DNA of 64,000 nucleotides from Chryseobacterium sp. Marseille-Q5410 (GCA_946892665.1 CAMPOT010000001.1:1736001-1800000); one strand, 5' to 3'. Counted from the stretch's first letter, positions 8,509-20,079 are shown. Numbers and translations are program-made. Notes: a model not told the origin generated them from the sequence alone.

Positions 8509-9831
8509 ATGAATTTAAAATTACGACTTACCATAATCAGTTTTCTGCAGTTTTTTGTTTGGGGCGCGTGGCTTACCACACTCGGAACTTATGGTTTTTC
8601 TTATAAACAATGGAGCGGTGCCGAATTTGGAGCTGTATTTTCAACATTGGGGATTGCATCTGTGTTCATGCCTGCTTTGATGGGAATTATCGCTGATAAA
8701 TGGATCAATGCCGAGAAACTCTACGGAATGCTTCATATTCTTTACGGAATTACGCTCTTCCTATTAGCAAAAACCGATGATCCAACTTCCTTTTTCTGGA
8801 TTTTATTGGTAGGAATGTGTTTTTACATGCCTACTTTATCACTATCTAACTCTATCTCGTACAAATTACTGAAGGATAGCCATTACGATGTCGTAAAGGT
8901 TTTCCCTCCAATTAGAGTTTGGGGAACCATCGGATTTATCGTAGCAATGTGGTGCACCAATATTTTCAGTGATGAGCAATCATTCTCCCAAACAGGTATA
9001 AAAATGGGCGAAATGTTAGCAGGAATTTTCTCGAATTCGCTTAATGCAAATCAATTTTATATTGGTGGCTTTGTGGCAATTTTCTTAGGAATTTTTGCAA
9101 TGTTCTTGCCGAAATGTCCACCTCCAAAACTCATCGCTCATGATGCCACAATTTCCGAAAAGTTAGGATTGGATGCTTTCAAGCTATTTGGACAGAAAAA
9201 AATGGCGTTGTTCTTTGTATTTTCGATGTTTTTGGGAGCTGCATTACAGCTAACTAACATGTACGGTGATACATTTCTAAAAGATTTCGGCGCGGTTGAA
9301 GCTTTCAAAAATTCAGCGGTAGTGCAATATTCTACCATGATTATTTCCATTTCTCAAATTTCAGAAACACTTTTCATTTTGGCAATTCCGTTCTTCCTTC
9401 ATAAATTTGGAATTAAAAAAGTGATGCTTATCAGTATGGGAGCTTGGGTTCTGCGCTTCGGTTTCTTTTCTTTGGGAGCACCGGAAGGTTTCGGGCTTAT
9501 TCTTATTATTCTTTCGAATATCATTTATGGAATGGCTTTCGATTTCTTTAATATTTCAGGTTCATTATTTGTAGAAAGTACCACTGATAGCAAAATTCGT
9601 TCATCAGCACAAGGCTTATTCATGATGATGACCAATGGCTTTGGAGCGATTTTAGGCAGCTCGGTAAGTGGTTGGCTTATTTCTACCTTCTTTACAAATC
9701 CCGAGGGTGGAAAGATGTGGCATGAGATATGGCTCGTTTTCTCCATTTACTCTCTGGTAATTGCAATCGCTTTTGCAATTTTGTTCAAGCACAAGCACAA
9801 TCCGGCAGTTGTCGCAGAGCTAAAACATTAA
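8509..9831 (+). CDS. Nucleoside:H+ symporter (MFS, NupG-like)
   Basis: The 440-residue protein is a 12-helix major facilitator of the nucleoside:proton symporter type. The N-terminus (SFLQFFVWGAWLTTLGTYGF) is the family signature, and helix-rich segments continue to the C-terminus, which ends in a short charged tail. It should import nucleosides across the inner membrane. It begins 18 bases after the nuclease gene and may be co-transcribed. Terminator at 9854. Confidence 0.88.
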   Translation: MNLKLRLTIISFLQFFVWGAWLTTLGTYGFSYKQWSGAEFGAVFSTLGIASVFMPALMGIIADKWINAEKLYGMLHILYGITLFLLAKTDDPTSFFWILLVGMCFYMPTLSLSNSISYKLLKDSHYDVVKVFPPIRVWGTIGFIVAMWCTNIFSDEQSFSQTGIKMGEMLAGIFSNSLNANQFYIGGFVAIFLGIFAMFLPKCPPPKLIAHDATISEKLGLDAFKLFGQKKMALFFVFSMFLGAALQLTNMYGDTFLKDFGAVEAFKNSAVVQYSTMIISISQISETLFILAIPFFLHKFGIKKVMLISMGAWVLRFGFFSLGAPEGFGLILIILSNIIYGMAFDFFNISGSLFVESTTDSKIRSSAQGLFMMMTNGFGAILGSSVSGWLISTFFTNPEGGKMWHEIWLVFSIYSLVIAIAFAILFKHKHNPAVVAELKH

Positions 9832-9853
9832 CCAATCCCTTTAAAATATAATC

Positions 9854-9886
9854 AAAACGCACTTTTTCGAAAGTGTGTTTTTTTTT
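9854..9886 (+). terminator. Rho-independent terminator
   Basis: AAAACGCACTTT pairs with AAAGTGTGTTTT around a TTCG loop, followed by nine T. Confidence 0.9.
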
Positions 9887-9922
9887 GTATTTTGCCGTAC
9901 TAATAAACTTATAATTTAAAAT

Positions 9923-11101
9923 ATGAAAGAAGTATTCATCGTGTCGGCAGTAAGAACTCCAATGGGAAGTTTTTTGGGTAGTTTATCCACTGTTCCGGCA
10001 CCGAAATTAGGTTCGGTAGCCATCAAAGGTGCATTGGACAAAATCAATCTTGATCCAAAAATAGTGCAAGAAGTTTATATGGGAAATGTTCTACAGGCAG
10101 GAGAAGGACAAGCTCCGGCAAGACAGGCTGCTTTGGGAGCTGGTTTGTCAAATGAAACACCATCTACTACCATCAACAAAGTATGTGCATCTGGTATGAA
10201 AGCTGTGATGATGGCTGCACAATCCATTAAAGCTGGTGACCAAGACATCATTATTGCCGGTGGAATGGAAAATATGTCTTTGGTTCCACACTATTATCAT
10301 GCAAGAAATGCAACTAAATTAGGAGACGTGAAAATGCTGGACGGAATGCTTCTGGACGGACTCACTGATGTTTACAACAAAGTTCACATGGGAGTTTGCG
10401 CCGAAAAATGCGCAGCGAAGTACGAAATCTCTCGTGAAGAACAGGATAATTTCGCCATCGAATCTTACAAACGTTCTGCAAAAGCATGGAACGAAGGGAA
10501 TTTTAAAGAAGAAATCGTTCCTGTAGAAATACCTCAAAGAAAAGGCGATCCAATAATTTTCGCTGAAGATGAAGAATTCAAATCTGTAAATTTCGATAGA
10601 ATTTCGACATTACCAACAGTTTTCCAAAAGGAAAATGGTACGGTGACTGCTGCAAATGCCTCAACTTTAAATGATGGCGCTTCTGCTTTGGTTTTGATGT
10701 CGAAAGAAAAAATGGAAGAATTGGGCTTAAAACCCTTAGCAAAAATTATTTCATATGCAGATGCTGCTCAAGAGCCGGAGTGGTTTACTACCGCACCTTC
10801 CAAAGCTTTGCCTATCGCTCTTGAAAAAGCAGGATTACAGATTTCTGATATCGATTATTTCGAATTCAATGAAGCGTTTTCTGTGGTAGGTTTGGCAAAC
10901 AATAAAATTTTAGGACTGGATGCCAATAAAGTGAATGTAAATGGTGGTGCCGTAGCATTGGGTCATCCGCTTGGAAGTTCTGGGTCCAGAATTATTGTAA
11001 CTTTGATCAATATTTTGAAGCAAAATGGAGGGAAATACGGAGCCGCTGCAATTTGCAACGGTGGAGGAGGCGCAAGCGCAATCGTCATCGAGAACGTATA
11101 A
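9923..11101 (+). CDS. Acetyl-CoA C-acyltransferase (thiolase)
   Basis: This 392-residue protein is a biosynthetic or degradative thiolase. It has the acyl-accepting Cys88 in NKVCASGMKAV, His348 in GHPLGSSGSR and the second active-site Cys378 in ICNGGGGASA, which together are the full catalytic set. It could condense two acetyl-CoA at the head of the mevalonate route (mevalonate kinase lies 1.7 kb downstream) or act in beta-oxidation with etfBA upstream; the sequence does not decide. It is a single-gene unit between two terminators. Confidence 0.92.
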   Translation: MKEVFIVSAVRTPMGSFLGSLSTVPAPKLGSVAIKGALDKINLDPKIVQEVYMGNVLQAGEGQAPARQAALGAGLSNETPSTTINKVCASGMKAVMMAAQSIKAGDQDIIIAGGMENMSLVPHYYHARNATKLGDVKMLDGMLLDGLTDVYNKVHMGVCAEKCAAKYEISREEQDNFAIESYKRSAKAWNEGNFKEEIVPVEIPQRKGDPIIFAEDEEFKSVNFDRISTLPTVFQKENGTVTAANASTLNDGASALVLMSKEKMEELGLKPLAKIISYADAAQEPEWFTTAPSKALPIALEKAGLQISDIDYFEFNEAFSVVGLANNKILGLDANKVNVNGGAVALGHPLGSSGSRIIVTLINILKQNGGKYGAAAICNGGGGASAIVIENV

Positions 11102-11121
11102 ACCGATTTTTCGTTAGATTT

Positions 11122-11174
11122 AACCATTAAGAATTATTAATGAATTTTTTCATCAGATTCTTAATGGTTTTTTT
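11122..11174 (+). terminator. Rho-independent terminator with long loop
   Basis: AACCATTAAGAAT pairs with ATTCTTAATGGTT over a 21-base AT-rich loop and is followed by seven T. Confidence 0.8.
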
Positions 11175-11181
11175 ATTTTTG
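11174..11181 (+). promoter_or_regulatory. -7 element TATTTTTG for the UMF1 transporter gene
   Basis: TATTTTTG matches TAnnTTTG and lies 20 bases before the ATG at 11202. It begins in the T tract of the preceding terminator. A -33 box is not clear. Confidence 0.45.
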
Positions 11182-11201
11182 TTGTATTAATTATTACATC
11201 A

Positions 11202-12686
11202 ATGCCTGAAAACGATCATTCACCGACTCCAAACATCAAGAACAATCCGAAAATCATGAAAGCATGGGCTTATTATGATTGGGCAAATTCGGTGTACTCA
11301 TTGGTAATTACCTCTACTATTTTTCCTATTTATTATTCGATTCTTACCACGGCTTCCGAAAGAAGCGAGTTTGTAGAGGAAACCGAACAATGGATTAAGG
11401 TTCCTGTGCGGCACATGATCACCATTTTTGGGAAGGAATATCAGCCAGATGCGATTTACGGCTATTCCCTCACGATTTCATTTTTAATTGTAGTTTTACT
11501 TTCTCCCATTTTATCGTCGCTGGCAGATACCATTGGAAATAAAAAATCGTTTCTGCAATTTTTCTGTTATCTGGGAGCCACTTCCTGTATGGGATTGGCG
11601 ATGTTCACAGGGATGCAAAATGTTTTTCTAGGGCTCTTATTCAGTAGCACTGCAAGCGTAGGATTTTGGGGCAGTTTGGTGTTTTACAATTCCTTCCTTC
11701 CAGATATTGCAACACGCGACAAGCAAGATGCACTTTCGGCAAAAGGATATGTTTATGGTTACATTGGTTCGGTAGTTTTAGTGGTAATTTGTTTAGTTTT
11801 AATACAAGTTTTCGCAAAAAATCCCGACCAAGCTAAACTTTATACCAGAATTTCCTTTCTTTTAACCGGAGCTTGGTGGTTTGGTTTTTCACAATACACG
11901 TTTAAACATTTGCCACAGTTTGGTCATGTAAAAGATCAATTGCCCAAAGATTTGGTATTGCTTAATTATAAAAATATTTTCAAAAAACACGAGGAACAAG
12001 GTGGTTTTTGGGAAGTTTTGAAAGATAATATCAATTTTTATCGGGATATTGTTATCGAAAGTTTTCATGAACTTTTCAAGGTCGGAAGAACACTTTTCGC
12101 AGACCGTAATTTGAAATTTTTCCTATCGAGCTTTTTCTTTTATAGCGTTGGGATGCAAACTATTTTCTTAATGGCCACTCTTTTCGGAAAAAGCGAGATC
12201 AACCTTGCGCAAGATAAATTGATTCTCACGCTCTTGTTGATTCAAATTGAAGCCATTATCGGTGCCATTATCTTTTCCAGATTATCGAGAATTATCGGGA
12301 ACAAAAATGTGATTTCTGTCGCGATTATCCTGTGGATTGTGGCGTGTCTATCAGCTTATTATTTAAACAAGGAAAACCCCAATGTGGAATACCAATTCTA
12401 CGGAATCGCGAGCATCATTGGTTTAGTAATGGGTGGTCTGCAAGCGATGTCGCGCTCTACCTATTCAAAACTTTTGCCTGAAGATTCCATGGACAATACT
12501 ACTTATTTCAGCTTTTATGATGTATTAGAAAAATTAGCGATTATTCTCGGTACTTTTATATTTGCCACAATGATCGAAAAGTATAGCAACATGAGATTTG
12601 CAGCATTATCCATGTCAATATTTTTCTTTGCTGGATTGGTTTTAATTAGATTTTTGAAAGTAAAAATAGGAACCGAGAAAAATTGA
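11202..12686 (+). CDS. UMF1 family MFS transporter
   Basis: The 494-residue membrane protein has the UMF1/Atg22-like signature near its N-terminus, KAWAYYDWANSVYSLVI, followed by many membrane segments. Family blocks GYVYGYIGS and GGLQAMSRSTYSKLLPE are present, the latter being the second-half signature. The first periplasmic loop (after residue 50) is unusually long and charged. Substrate is unknown for the bacterial family. Confidence 0.85.
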   Translation: MPENDHSPTPNIKNNPKIMKAWAYYDWANSVYSLVITSTIFPIYYSILTTASERSEFVEETEQWIKVPVRHMITIFGKEYQPDAIYGYSLTISFLIVVLLSPILSSLADTIGNKKSFLQFFCYLGATSCMGLAMFTGMQNVFLGLLFSSTASVGFWGSLVFYNSFLPDIATRDKQDALSAKGYVYGYIGSVVLVVICLVLIQVFAKNPDQAKLYTRISFLLTGAWWFGFSQYTFKHLPQFGHVKDQLPKDLVLLNYKNIFKKHEEQGGFWEVLKDNINFYRDIVIESFHELFKVGRTLFADRNLKFFLSSFFFYSVGMQTIFLMATLFGKSEINLAQDKLILTLLLIQIEAIIGAIIFSRLSRIIGNKNVISVAIILWIVACLSAYYLNKENPNVEYQFYGIASIIGLVMGGLQAMSRSTYSKLLPEDSMDNTTYFSFYDVLEKLAIILGTFIFATMIEKYSNMRFAALSMSIFFFAGLVLIRFLKVKIGTEKN

Positions 12687-12752
12687 GAATATTTGAAAAA
12701 TTTGGCTTAAATTTTGTTAAAATTAAAATATAAATATTTGGTAAATATTTAG

Positions 12753-12760
12753 TAATTTTG
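12753..12760 (+). promoter_or_regulatory. -7 element TAATTTTG for the mevalonate kinase gene
   Basis: TAATTTTG matches TAnnTTTG and lies 30 bases before the ATG at 12791. A TTTG at 12737-12740 is too close to serve as the usual -33 box. Confidence 0.45.
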
Positions 12761-12790
12761 CAACTGAAAATCAACGGTTTAAATTAAACT

Positions 12791-13717
12791 ATGAGCAATC
12801 CTTTATTTTACGCTAAAATACTTCTCTTCGGAGAATATGGAATTATTGAAGATTCGCAAGGGCTTACCTTGCCCTACAGTTATTATAAAGGCACATTAAA
12901 ATTTTCGGATTTAAAAAATGAGTTCGAAAAAAAATCAAATCTTTCCTTAAAAAAATATTCAGATTATTTAAAAAATTTAGACTTACCTGATCCTTTCAAA
13001 CTTAAAGTTCAGGATTTCCATCAAGATATCCAAAATGGACTTTTCTTCGACTCTAATATTCCGCAAGGATATGGGGTTGGAAGCTCCGGAGCATTGGTCG
13101 CAGCAATTTTTGAAAAATATTCCATCAAAAAATATACACCAGAAAACATCACAAAAGATGAACTGAAAGATTTGAAAAAAGTCTTTGGTCAACTAGAAAG
13201 TTATTTTCACGGCAAAAGCTCAGGAATTGACCCTTTGATTTGCTATATGAATCTGCCAATCCTCATTGAAAATAAAGAAAATGTGGACCGAGTTTCCATC
13301 CCAGAAAGTGAAGCAGGCAAAGGTGCGATTTTTTTGATAGACTCCGGAATGACGGGCGAAACAGGACCTATGGTACAGATTTTTTTCGAAAAAATGAAAA
13401 CTGAAGGTTTCCGCAAAACAATGAAGGAAGAGTTTATCCGATACAACAATGCTTGTATTGATGCTTTTTTGAAAAAAGAAATGAATCCGCTGTTCAGAAA
13501 CCTTAAAAATCTTTCGGTTTGGGCCTACGAACATTTCAAACCAATGATTCCGGAAAGCATCTACAATGCTTGGAAAAAAGGTCTTGATACTAACGCTTAC
13601 TACCTCAAACTATGTGGTAGTGGAGGCGGTGGTTATATTTTGGGCTTCACAAAAGATTATGCAAAAGCCGAAAAAATGCTCAAAGGTTTCCAAAAAGAGG
13701 TTATTTACAGATTCTAA
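12791..13717 (+). CDS. mvk: Mevalonate kinase (GHMP kinase family)
   Basis: The 308-residue protein starts with the GHMP N-terminal motif FYAKILLFGEYGII, has the ATP-binding loop PQGYGVGSSGAL (residues 91-102), a Glu135/HGKSSGIDP block with the catalytic Asp147, and the C-terminal loop LCGSGGGGYILGF. It should phosphorylate mevalonate in isoprenoid synthesis. It is followed after 49 bases by a UbiA prenyltransferase, a user of isoprenoid diphosphates. Mevalonate kinase is the best family fit; another GHMP kinase of the pathway is possible. Confidence 0.82.
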   Translation: MSNPLFYAKILLFGEYGIIEDSQGLTLPYSYYKGTLKFSDLKNEFEKKSNLSLKKYSDYLKNLDLPDPFKLKVQDFHQDIQNGLFFDSNIPQGYGVGSSGALVAAIFEKYSIKKYTPENITKDELKDLKKVFGQLESYFHGKSSGIDPLICYMNLPILIENKENVDRVSIPESEAGKGAIFLIDSGMTGETGPMVQIFFEKMKTEGFRKTMKEEFIRYNNACIDAFLKKEMNPLFRNLKNLSVWAYEHFKPMIPESIYNAWKKGLDTNAYYLKLCGSGGGGYILGFTKDYAKAEKMLKGFQKEVIYRF

Positions 13718-13766
13718 TCATTAAGCCGGAAAAAAATACATTATTTGATCCTGTTCCGCTTAATTA

Positions 13767-14657
13767 ATGAAAAATCCAATCCTTTACAGAATTTCACAAT
13801 TAACTGGTTTCCTTTTGGGAGCGCGGGTTTTTGTCGGATTGCTGCTCACATTTGCATTGTATGTTTCCACGTTTTTTCTATTTAATCAGGAAGAAAGTTT
13901 AAGAAATTTCGTTTTCGATTGCAAGGTACACGGAATTATTTTTTGTACTGTTTTAAGTATTTTCGCAGGCGGAATTATTAACCAATTTTATGATCGGGAA
14001 AAAGATCAATTAACGAAACCATTTCGCAGTCGCATTCAAAATTTCCTGAAGCAGAAGTACTTTCTATACGCTTATCTTACACTCAATTTACTTTCGCTAG
14101 GAATCGCTTTTTACATCTCCACGCGAGTTTTTGTTTTCTTTTTGATTTATCAATTTTTCATGTGGTTTTATAGTCATAAACTCGGTAAAATATTGATTAT
14201 TAATAATTTAACATTTGTTAGCTTAACGCTCTACCCATTTTTCGGAATGATGGTTTATTACCATACTTTTTCTGTAAGCGTTTTCCTAATGGCCGTTTTC
14301 CTGTTTTTAATTCTTTTAATCATTGATATCACTAAAGATTTCCTTACCAAAAATGCAGACAAAATATTTGGTTATGCAACCATTCCAAACTATTTTGGAA
14401 TTTCTATTGCAAAAAAAATTGTAGTAACTTTTTTAGTAATTTTGATCCTCGTTTCGATGATGCTAATCAACAAAACCGGCATACATACCATCCTCAATCT
14501 TTATTTTGCCATAGGTTTATTTGTTTTGATTTTTGCAATTTATTTGCTGTTAAATGCTGTAAAAAAAACTCATTTTTATTTACTGAATATTCTAAGAATT
14601 TGGGTTTTTGTAGGAATAATAGCAATGTTACTGGATGGTATTGTTAAAAGATTTTAG
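13767..14657 (+). CDS. UbiA family prenyltransferase
   Basis: The 296-residue integral membrane protein has both aspartate motifs of the UbiA superfamily: N72-x3-D76-x3-D80 (NQFYDREKD) and D187-x3-D191 (DITKD), which bind the Mg-prenyl-diphosphate. Eight to nine membrane helices are expected. In flavobacteria a gene of this kind next to mevalonate kinase is often named geranylgeranylglycerol-phosphate geranylgeranyltransferase, but the acceptor cannot be read from the sequence. Confidence 0.82.
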   Translation: MKNPILYRISQLTGFLLGARVFVGLLLTFALYVSTFFLFNQEESLRNFVFDCKVHGIIFCTVLSIFAGGIINQFYDREKDQLTKPFRSRIQNFLKQKYFLYAYLTLNLLSLGIAFYISTRVFVFFLIYQFFMWFYSHKLGKILIINNLTFVSLTLYPFFGMMVYYHTFSVSVFLMAVFLFLILLIIDITKDFLTKNADKIFGYATIPNYFGISIAKKIVVTFLVILILVSMMLINKTGIHTILNLYFAIGLFVLIFAIYLLLNAVKKTHFYLLNILRIWVFVGIIAMLLDGIVKRF

Positions 14658-14752
14658 AAACCAGAGTTAAGGTTTATTCCGGTTTATCATTAATTGTTGT
14701 ACCAAAATTTTCGGGTTGCAAAAGAATTATCGATAAATCAACGAATTAGTTT

Positions 14753-14760
14753 TATCTTTG
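14753..14760 (+). promoter_or_regulatory. -7 element TATCTTTG for the pseudouridine synthase gene
   Basis: TATCTTTG matches TAnnTTTG and lies 18 bases before ATG 14779. It overlaps an in-frame TTG at 14758, which rules that TTG out as the start. Confidence 0.55.
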
Positions 14761-14778
14761 CAAAAAATTTTTCAGATA

Positions 14779-15885
14779 ATGAGCCGAGACAGAAACAGCA
14801 ACGACAAACCAAAAAAACCAAGAATTTCAAAAATTTCCAATTCCGGAAGTTCCAGACCTGCTGCTTCCCGTGCACGCGCTCCAAAATCTGAAAATTCCGA
14901 TGAAAAGAAACCTGCGAAATCCAGAGAGCCAAGATTAATGTCCCAGGCGGAAGCGAAATCTTATGAAAAAACTTTCGACAGACCGGTTTCCAGAAAACCT
15001 GCAGGAAAAAGGATTGGAAAATCCTCCAATAAAGACACTAAATTTGCCAAAGGTGACCAAAAAGCTCGGCCTACGAAACTTTTCAAAAATTACGAAAGAC
15101 CACTTGGGGAGAACGAAAAAACAAGATCTTTTGTACAGAAACGTCGATTCGATAAATTGGCCAAAGAAACACCTAAAGAAAGCATTCGCCTAAATAAATA
15201 TATCGCCAATTCCGGAATTTGTTCACGCCGAGAAGCAGATGAATTAATCACTCAAGGTTTAGTTCAGGTAAACGGAAAAGTGGTGACCGAAATGGGATAT
15301 CAGGTTCAGAAAACTGATAAAGTAATTTTCGATGGACAAGGAATTACCCCGGAAAAACCGGTTTATGTACTTTTAAACAAACCAAAAGGATATATTTCAA
15401 CCACGAAAGACGAAAAAGCCAGAAAAACGGTAATGGATTTAGTAGCAAATGCATCTCCGTATCGCCTTTTCCCTGTAGGAAGATTGGATCGGTCGACTAC
15501 AGGAGTTATCTTGCTTACGAATGACGGTCACATGACCAAAAAGTTGACGCATCCGTCTTTCAACATGAAAAAAATCTATCATGTAACTCTAGACAGAAAA
15601 CTCGACAGAGCTGATCTGAACGCAATTGCAGAAGGAATTCGTTTGGAAGAAGGTGTTGCCGAAGTAGACAGCATTTCCTACATCGAAGGAAAACCAAGAA
15701 ACGAAGTAGGAATCGAAATCCACATCGGGTGGAATAGAGTAGTACGTAGAATATTCCAAAGATTGGGCTATGAAGTGGAAGCGCTCGATAGAGTAATGTT
15801 TGCAGGATTGACCAAGAAAAATATCAAACGCGGACACTGGAGAATTCTTACCGACCTCGAAGTGAACAATCTTAAAATGATGTAA
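14779..15885 (+). CDS. rRNA pseudouridine synthase (RsuA/RluB type) with basic N-terminal extension
   Basis: The 368-residue protein begins with about 130 residues that are rich in Lys, Arg, Ser and Pro and probably disordered. Then come an S4 RNA-binding domain (RLNKYIANSGICSRREADE) and the RsuA-family catalytic domain with the GRLDRSTTG motif, catalytic Asp237. It isomerises a uridine in rRNA, probably in 23S as RluB does, but the target is inferred. The basic extension is common in flavobacterial members. ATG 14779 is chosen because a promoter element lies over the upstream TTG. Confidence 0.88.
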   Translation: MSRDRNSNDKPKKPRISKISNSGSSRPAASRARAPKSENSDEKKPAKSREPRLMSQAEAKSYEKTFDRPVSRKPAGKRIGKSSNKDTKFAKGDQKARPTKLFKNYERPLGENEKTRSFVQKRRFDKLAKETPKESIRLNKYIANSGICSRREADELITQGLVQVNGKVVTEMGYQVQKTDKVIFDGQGITPEKPVYVLLNKPKGYISTTKDEKARKTVMDLVANASPYRLFPVGRLDRSTTGVILLTNDGHMTKKLTHPSFNMKKIYHVTLDRKLDRADLNAIAEGIRLEEGVAEVDSISYIEGKPRNEVGIEIHIGWNRVVRRIFQRLGYEVEALDRVMFAGLTKKNIKRGHWRILTDLEVNNLKMM

Positions 15886-15915
15886 AATCCAAATGATTAA
15901 TTGCTAAATACAAAG

Positions 15916-15945
15916 CCTTTCTGTTTTTGCAGAAAGGTTTTTTTT
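15916..15945 (+). terminator. Rho-independent terminator
   Basis: CCTTTCTG and CAGAAAGG form an eight-pair stem with a TTTTTG loop, followed by eight T. Confidence 0.88.
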
Positions 15946-16008
15946 CGTTCATTCACTATATTTCTGTAACAAATATTTTAAAATGCTACTTACTGCACAG
16001 ATTACTGC

Positions 16009-16521
16009 ATGATGCTACAACTTGAAAAAGAATTTTTAGAAAGAATAGAAAAACACAAAGGAGTGATTTTCAAGATTTCTAAGATGTATATGGATAATTT
16101 CGATGATCAGAAAGATCTTTTTCAGGAGATTACGTACCAAGTCTGGAAAGCGTATCCAACTTATGAAGGAAGAAGCGAATTTTCAACTTGGTTGTACAGA
16201 ATCGCTTTGAATACGGCAATTATTTTTCTGAAATCTGAAAAACGGCGAAGTTTTATTCAGAATAAGGAGGTTAATAATTTTAAGATTAATCAGGATGAAT
16301 ATGATAATGAAGACGAGCTAAAACTTAAGAAAATGTACGAGGCGATTAACCAACTGAATGCCATTGACAAAGCTCTGATTTTCTATTATCTAGAGAATTA
16401 TTCCGGTAAACAAATTGCTGAACAGATGGGAATTTCAGAAGTAAATGCCCGTGTAAAAATGAACCGCGCAAAAGAAAAATTAAAACAACTTATTAATAAT
16501 CAACCATATGGAACTCGATAA
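16009..16521 (+). CDS. ECF sigma factor (first of two in the window)
   Basis: This 170-residue protein has region 2 in residues 10-85, with DQKDLFQEITYQVWKAYPTY and the 2.4-like FSTWLYRIALNTAI, and region 4 in residues 110-165, with the helix-turn-helix ENYSGKQIAEQMGISEVNA. It directs RNA polymerase to a set of promoters that I cannot identify. The downstream gene overlaps its end by 14 bases, which suggests tight translational coupling and a regulatory partner. Two adjacent ATG codons (16009 and 16012) are possible starts. Confidence 0.88.
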   Translation: MMLQLEKEFLERIEKHKGVIFKISKMYMDNFDDQKDLFQEITYQVWKAYPTYEGRSEFSTWLYRIALNTAIIFLKSEKRRSFIQNKEVNNFKINQDEYDNEDELKLKKMYEAINQLNAIDKALIFYYLENYSGKQIAEQMGISEVNARVKMNRAKEKLKQLINNQPYGTR

Positions 16522-17101
16522 TTTAAAAGAAATCTGGGAGAAAGAAAAAATAACCGATACCCCGGAAATTAGCATAGATCAGCAAAAAGAAATTCATCTT
16601 CCGCTGGAAATATTGAGAAAAAAAATGCGAAACGAATTCTGGAGTACCATGGCTTTGTTCGTTTTTATTATTTTATTTTTCATTTTTAAGGATTTTCATT
16701 TTTTCAAATTCAAAGTGTATTGTATCACTTTGGTGGCCTCAATGATGTTGGTAACAGGATTTTATTTTTTGAAATTTTTCAAATTCTATAAAAATATTGG
16801 AGAAATCAACCTGAATGCCAAAGACAATCTGAAAGATTTGATGTTTCAGTTTAAGCTTAATGAGCAATATTACGTGTCCTTTTACGTGGCATTTGTTCCT
16901 TTTGTGGTGTGCGAAATGCTTTTAATCTTTGATTATATGCCGAATTTGAAAATGCTGGATGGTGTTCCTTTTATTCTTACGTTTATTGGTTTTTGCCTGT
17001 TTTCTTTAGTTACACTTTATTTCTGCGGAAGATGGTGGTTTAATTATTTTTACGGCAAAAGAATAAAGCAAATTCAAAAAATATACAATGATTTAAAATA
17101 G
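16508..17101 (+). CDS. Membrane protein coupled to an ECF sigma factor (possible anti-sigma)
   Basis: The 197-residue protein has a soluble N-terminus of about 45 residues beginning MELDNLKEIWEKEK, then four predicted membrane segments. The start codon lies inside the sigma gene, with a 14-base overlap. The MELxxLKxxW type of N-terminus is common in Bacteroidota membrane proteins that follow sigma factors, so an anti-sigma role is likely by context. It lacks a zinc-binding ZAS motif (no H-x3-C-x2-C). The role is inference. Confidence 0.7.
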   Translation: MELDNLKEIWEKEKITDTPEISIDQQKEIHLPLEILRKKMRNEFWSTMALFVFIILFFIFKDFHFFKFKVYCITLVASMMLVTGFYFLKFFKFYKNIGEINLNAKDNLKDLMFQFKLNEQYYVSFYVAFVPFVVCEMLLIFDYMPNLKMLDGVPFILTFIGFCLFSLVTLYFCGRWWFNYFYGKRIKQIQKIYNDLK

Positions 17102-17128
17102 AAAACTCCCCGAAAAAATATCGGGGAG
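17102..17128 (-). terminator. Terminator for the isocitrate dehydrogenase gene
   Basis: CTCCCCGA (17106-17113) pairs with TCGGGGAG (17121-17128). On the minus strand it is followed by four T; on the plus strand the T tract is poor, so it mainly serves the minus-strand gene. Confidence 0.75.
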
Positions 17129-17162
17129 CCTTTGATGTAGTTAAAAAATATTTTATTCAAAT

Positions 17163-19409
<2,247 letters not shown>

Positions 19410-19509
19410 CTACAAATTTACGTATTTTTATAGAGCTATGAAAGACTCTGAAGCCGAACTTTATGATTAATTTAACCTTTCTTTAAAATGCATTTCAGCA
19501 GATAATTGC

Positions 19510-19517
19510 TACTTTTG
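19510..19517 (+). promoter_or_regulatory. -7 element TACTTTTG for tpx
   Basis: TACTTTTG matches TAnnTTTG and lies 22 bases before the tpx ATG. No clear -33 box. Confidence 0.5.
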
Positions 19518-19539
19518 AGAAACTAAAAAATTTAAAATT

Positions 19540-20037
19540 ATGGAAGATATTACCTTAAAAGGAAATCCAGTTCATACGATTGGCTCTTTGCCGGAATTGG
19601 GGCTTACCGTGAAAGATTTCGCTTTGGTGAATGATAAATTAGAAGTAAAAACTCTTTCCGATTATGATGGGAAGAAGAAGATTTTTAATATTTTCCCAAG
19701 CATTGATACTGGAATTTGTGCTGCGTCCGCAAGAAAGTTTAATGAAAAGGCAGGAGCTTTAGAAAACACTGTTGTCATCAATGTCTCCAAAGATTTACCT
19801 TTTGCTTTAGGCCGTTTTTGCGCTGCTGAAGGTTTAGATCATGTGGAAACTTTATCAGATTTCAGAGGTACTTTCGGCGATGATTACGGAGTAACTTTAA
19901 TTGATTCTCCGATGAAAGGATTGCTGAGCCGTGCGGTAATTGTAACGGATGAAAAAGGCAAAGTGATTTACACCGAGCAAGTTCCGGAGATTGCTCAGGA
20001 ACCGGATTATGATAAAGCTTTAGCCGCTTTGAAGTAA
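19540..20037 (+). CDS. tpx: Thiol peroxidase
   Basis: This 165-residue peroxiredoxin of the Tpx type has the peroxidatic Cys60 in FPSIDTGICAASARKF and the resolving Cys94 in GRFCAAEG, spaced as in the atypical two-Cys Tpx family. It reduces hydrogen peroxide and alkyl peroxides, usually with thioredoxin. The gene has its own promoter element and terminator. Confidence 0.95.
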   Translation: MEDITLKGNPVHTIGSLPELGLTVKDFALVNDKLEVKTLSDYDGKKKIFNIFPSIDTGICAASARKFNEKAGALENTVVINVSKDLPFALGRFCAAEGLDHVETLSDFRGTFGDDYGVTLIDSPMKGLLSRAVIVTDEKGKVIYTEQVPEIAQEPDYDKALAALK

Positions 20038-20079
20038 TATTTTTTTTAAAATATTATCCATCGCTGAAACAGCGTTATC

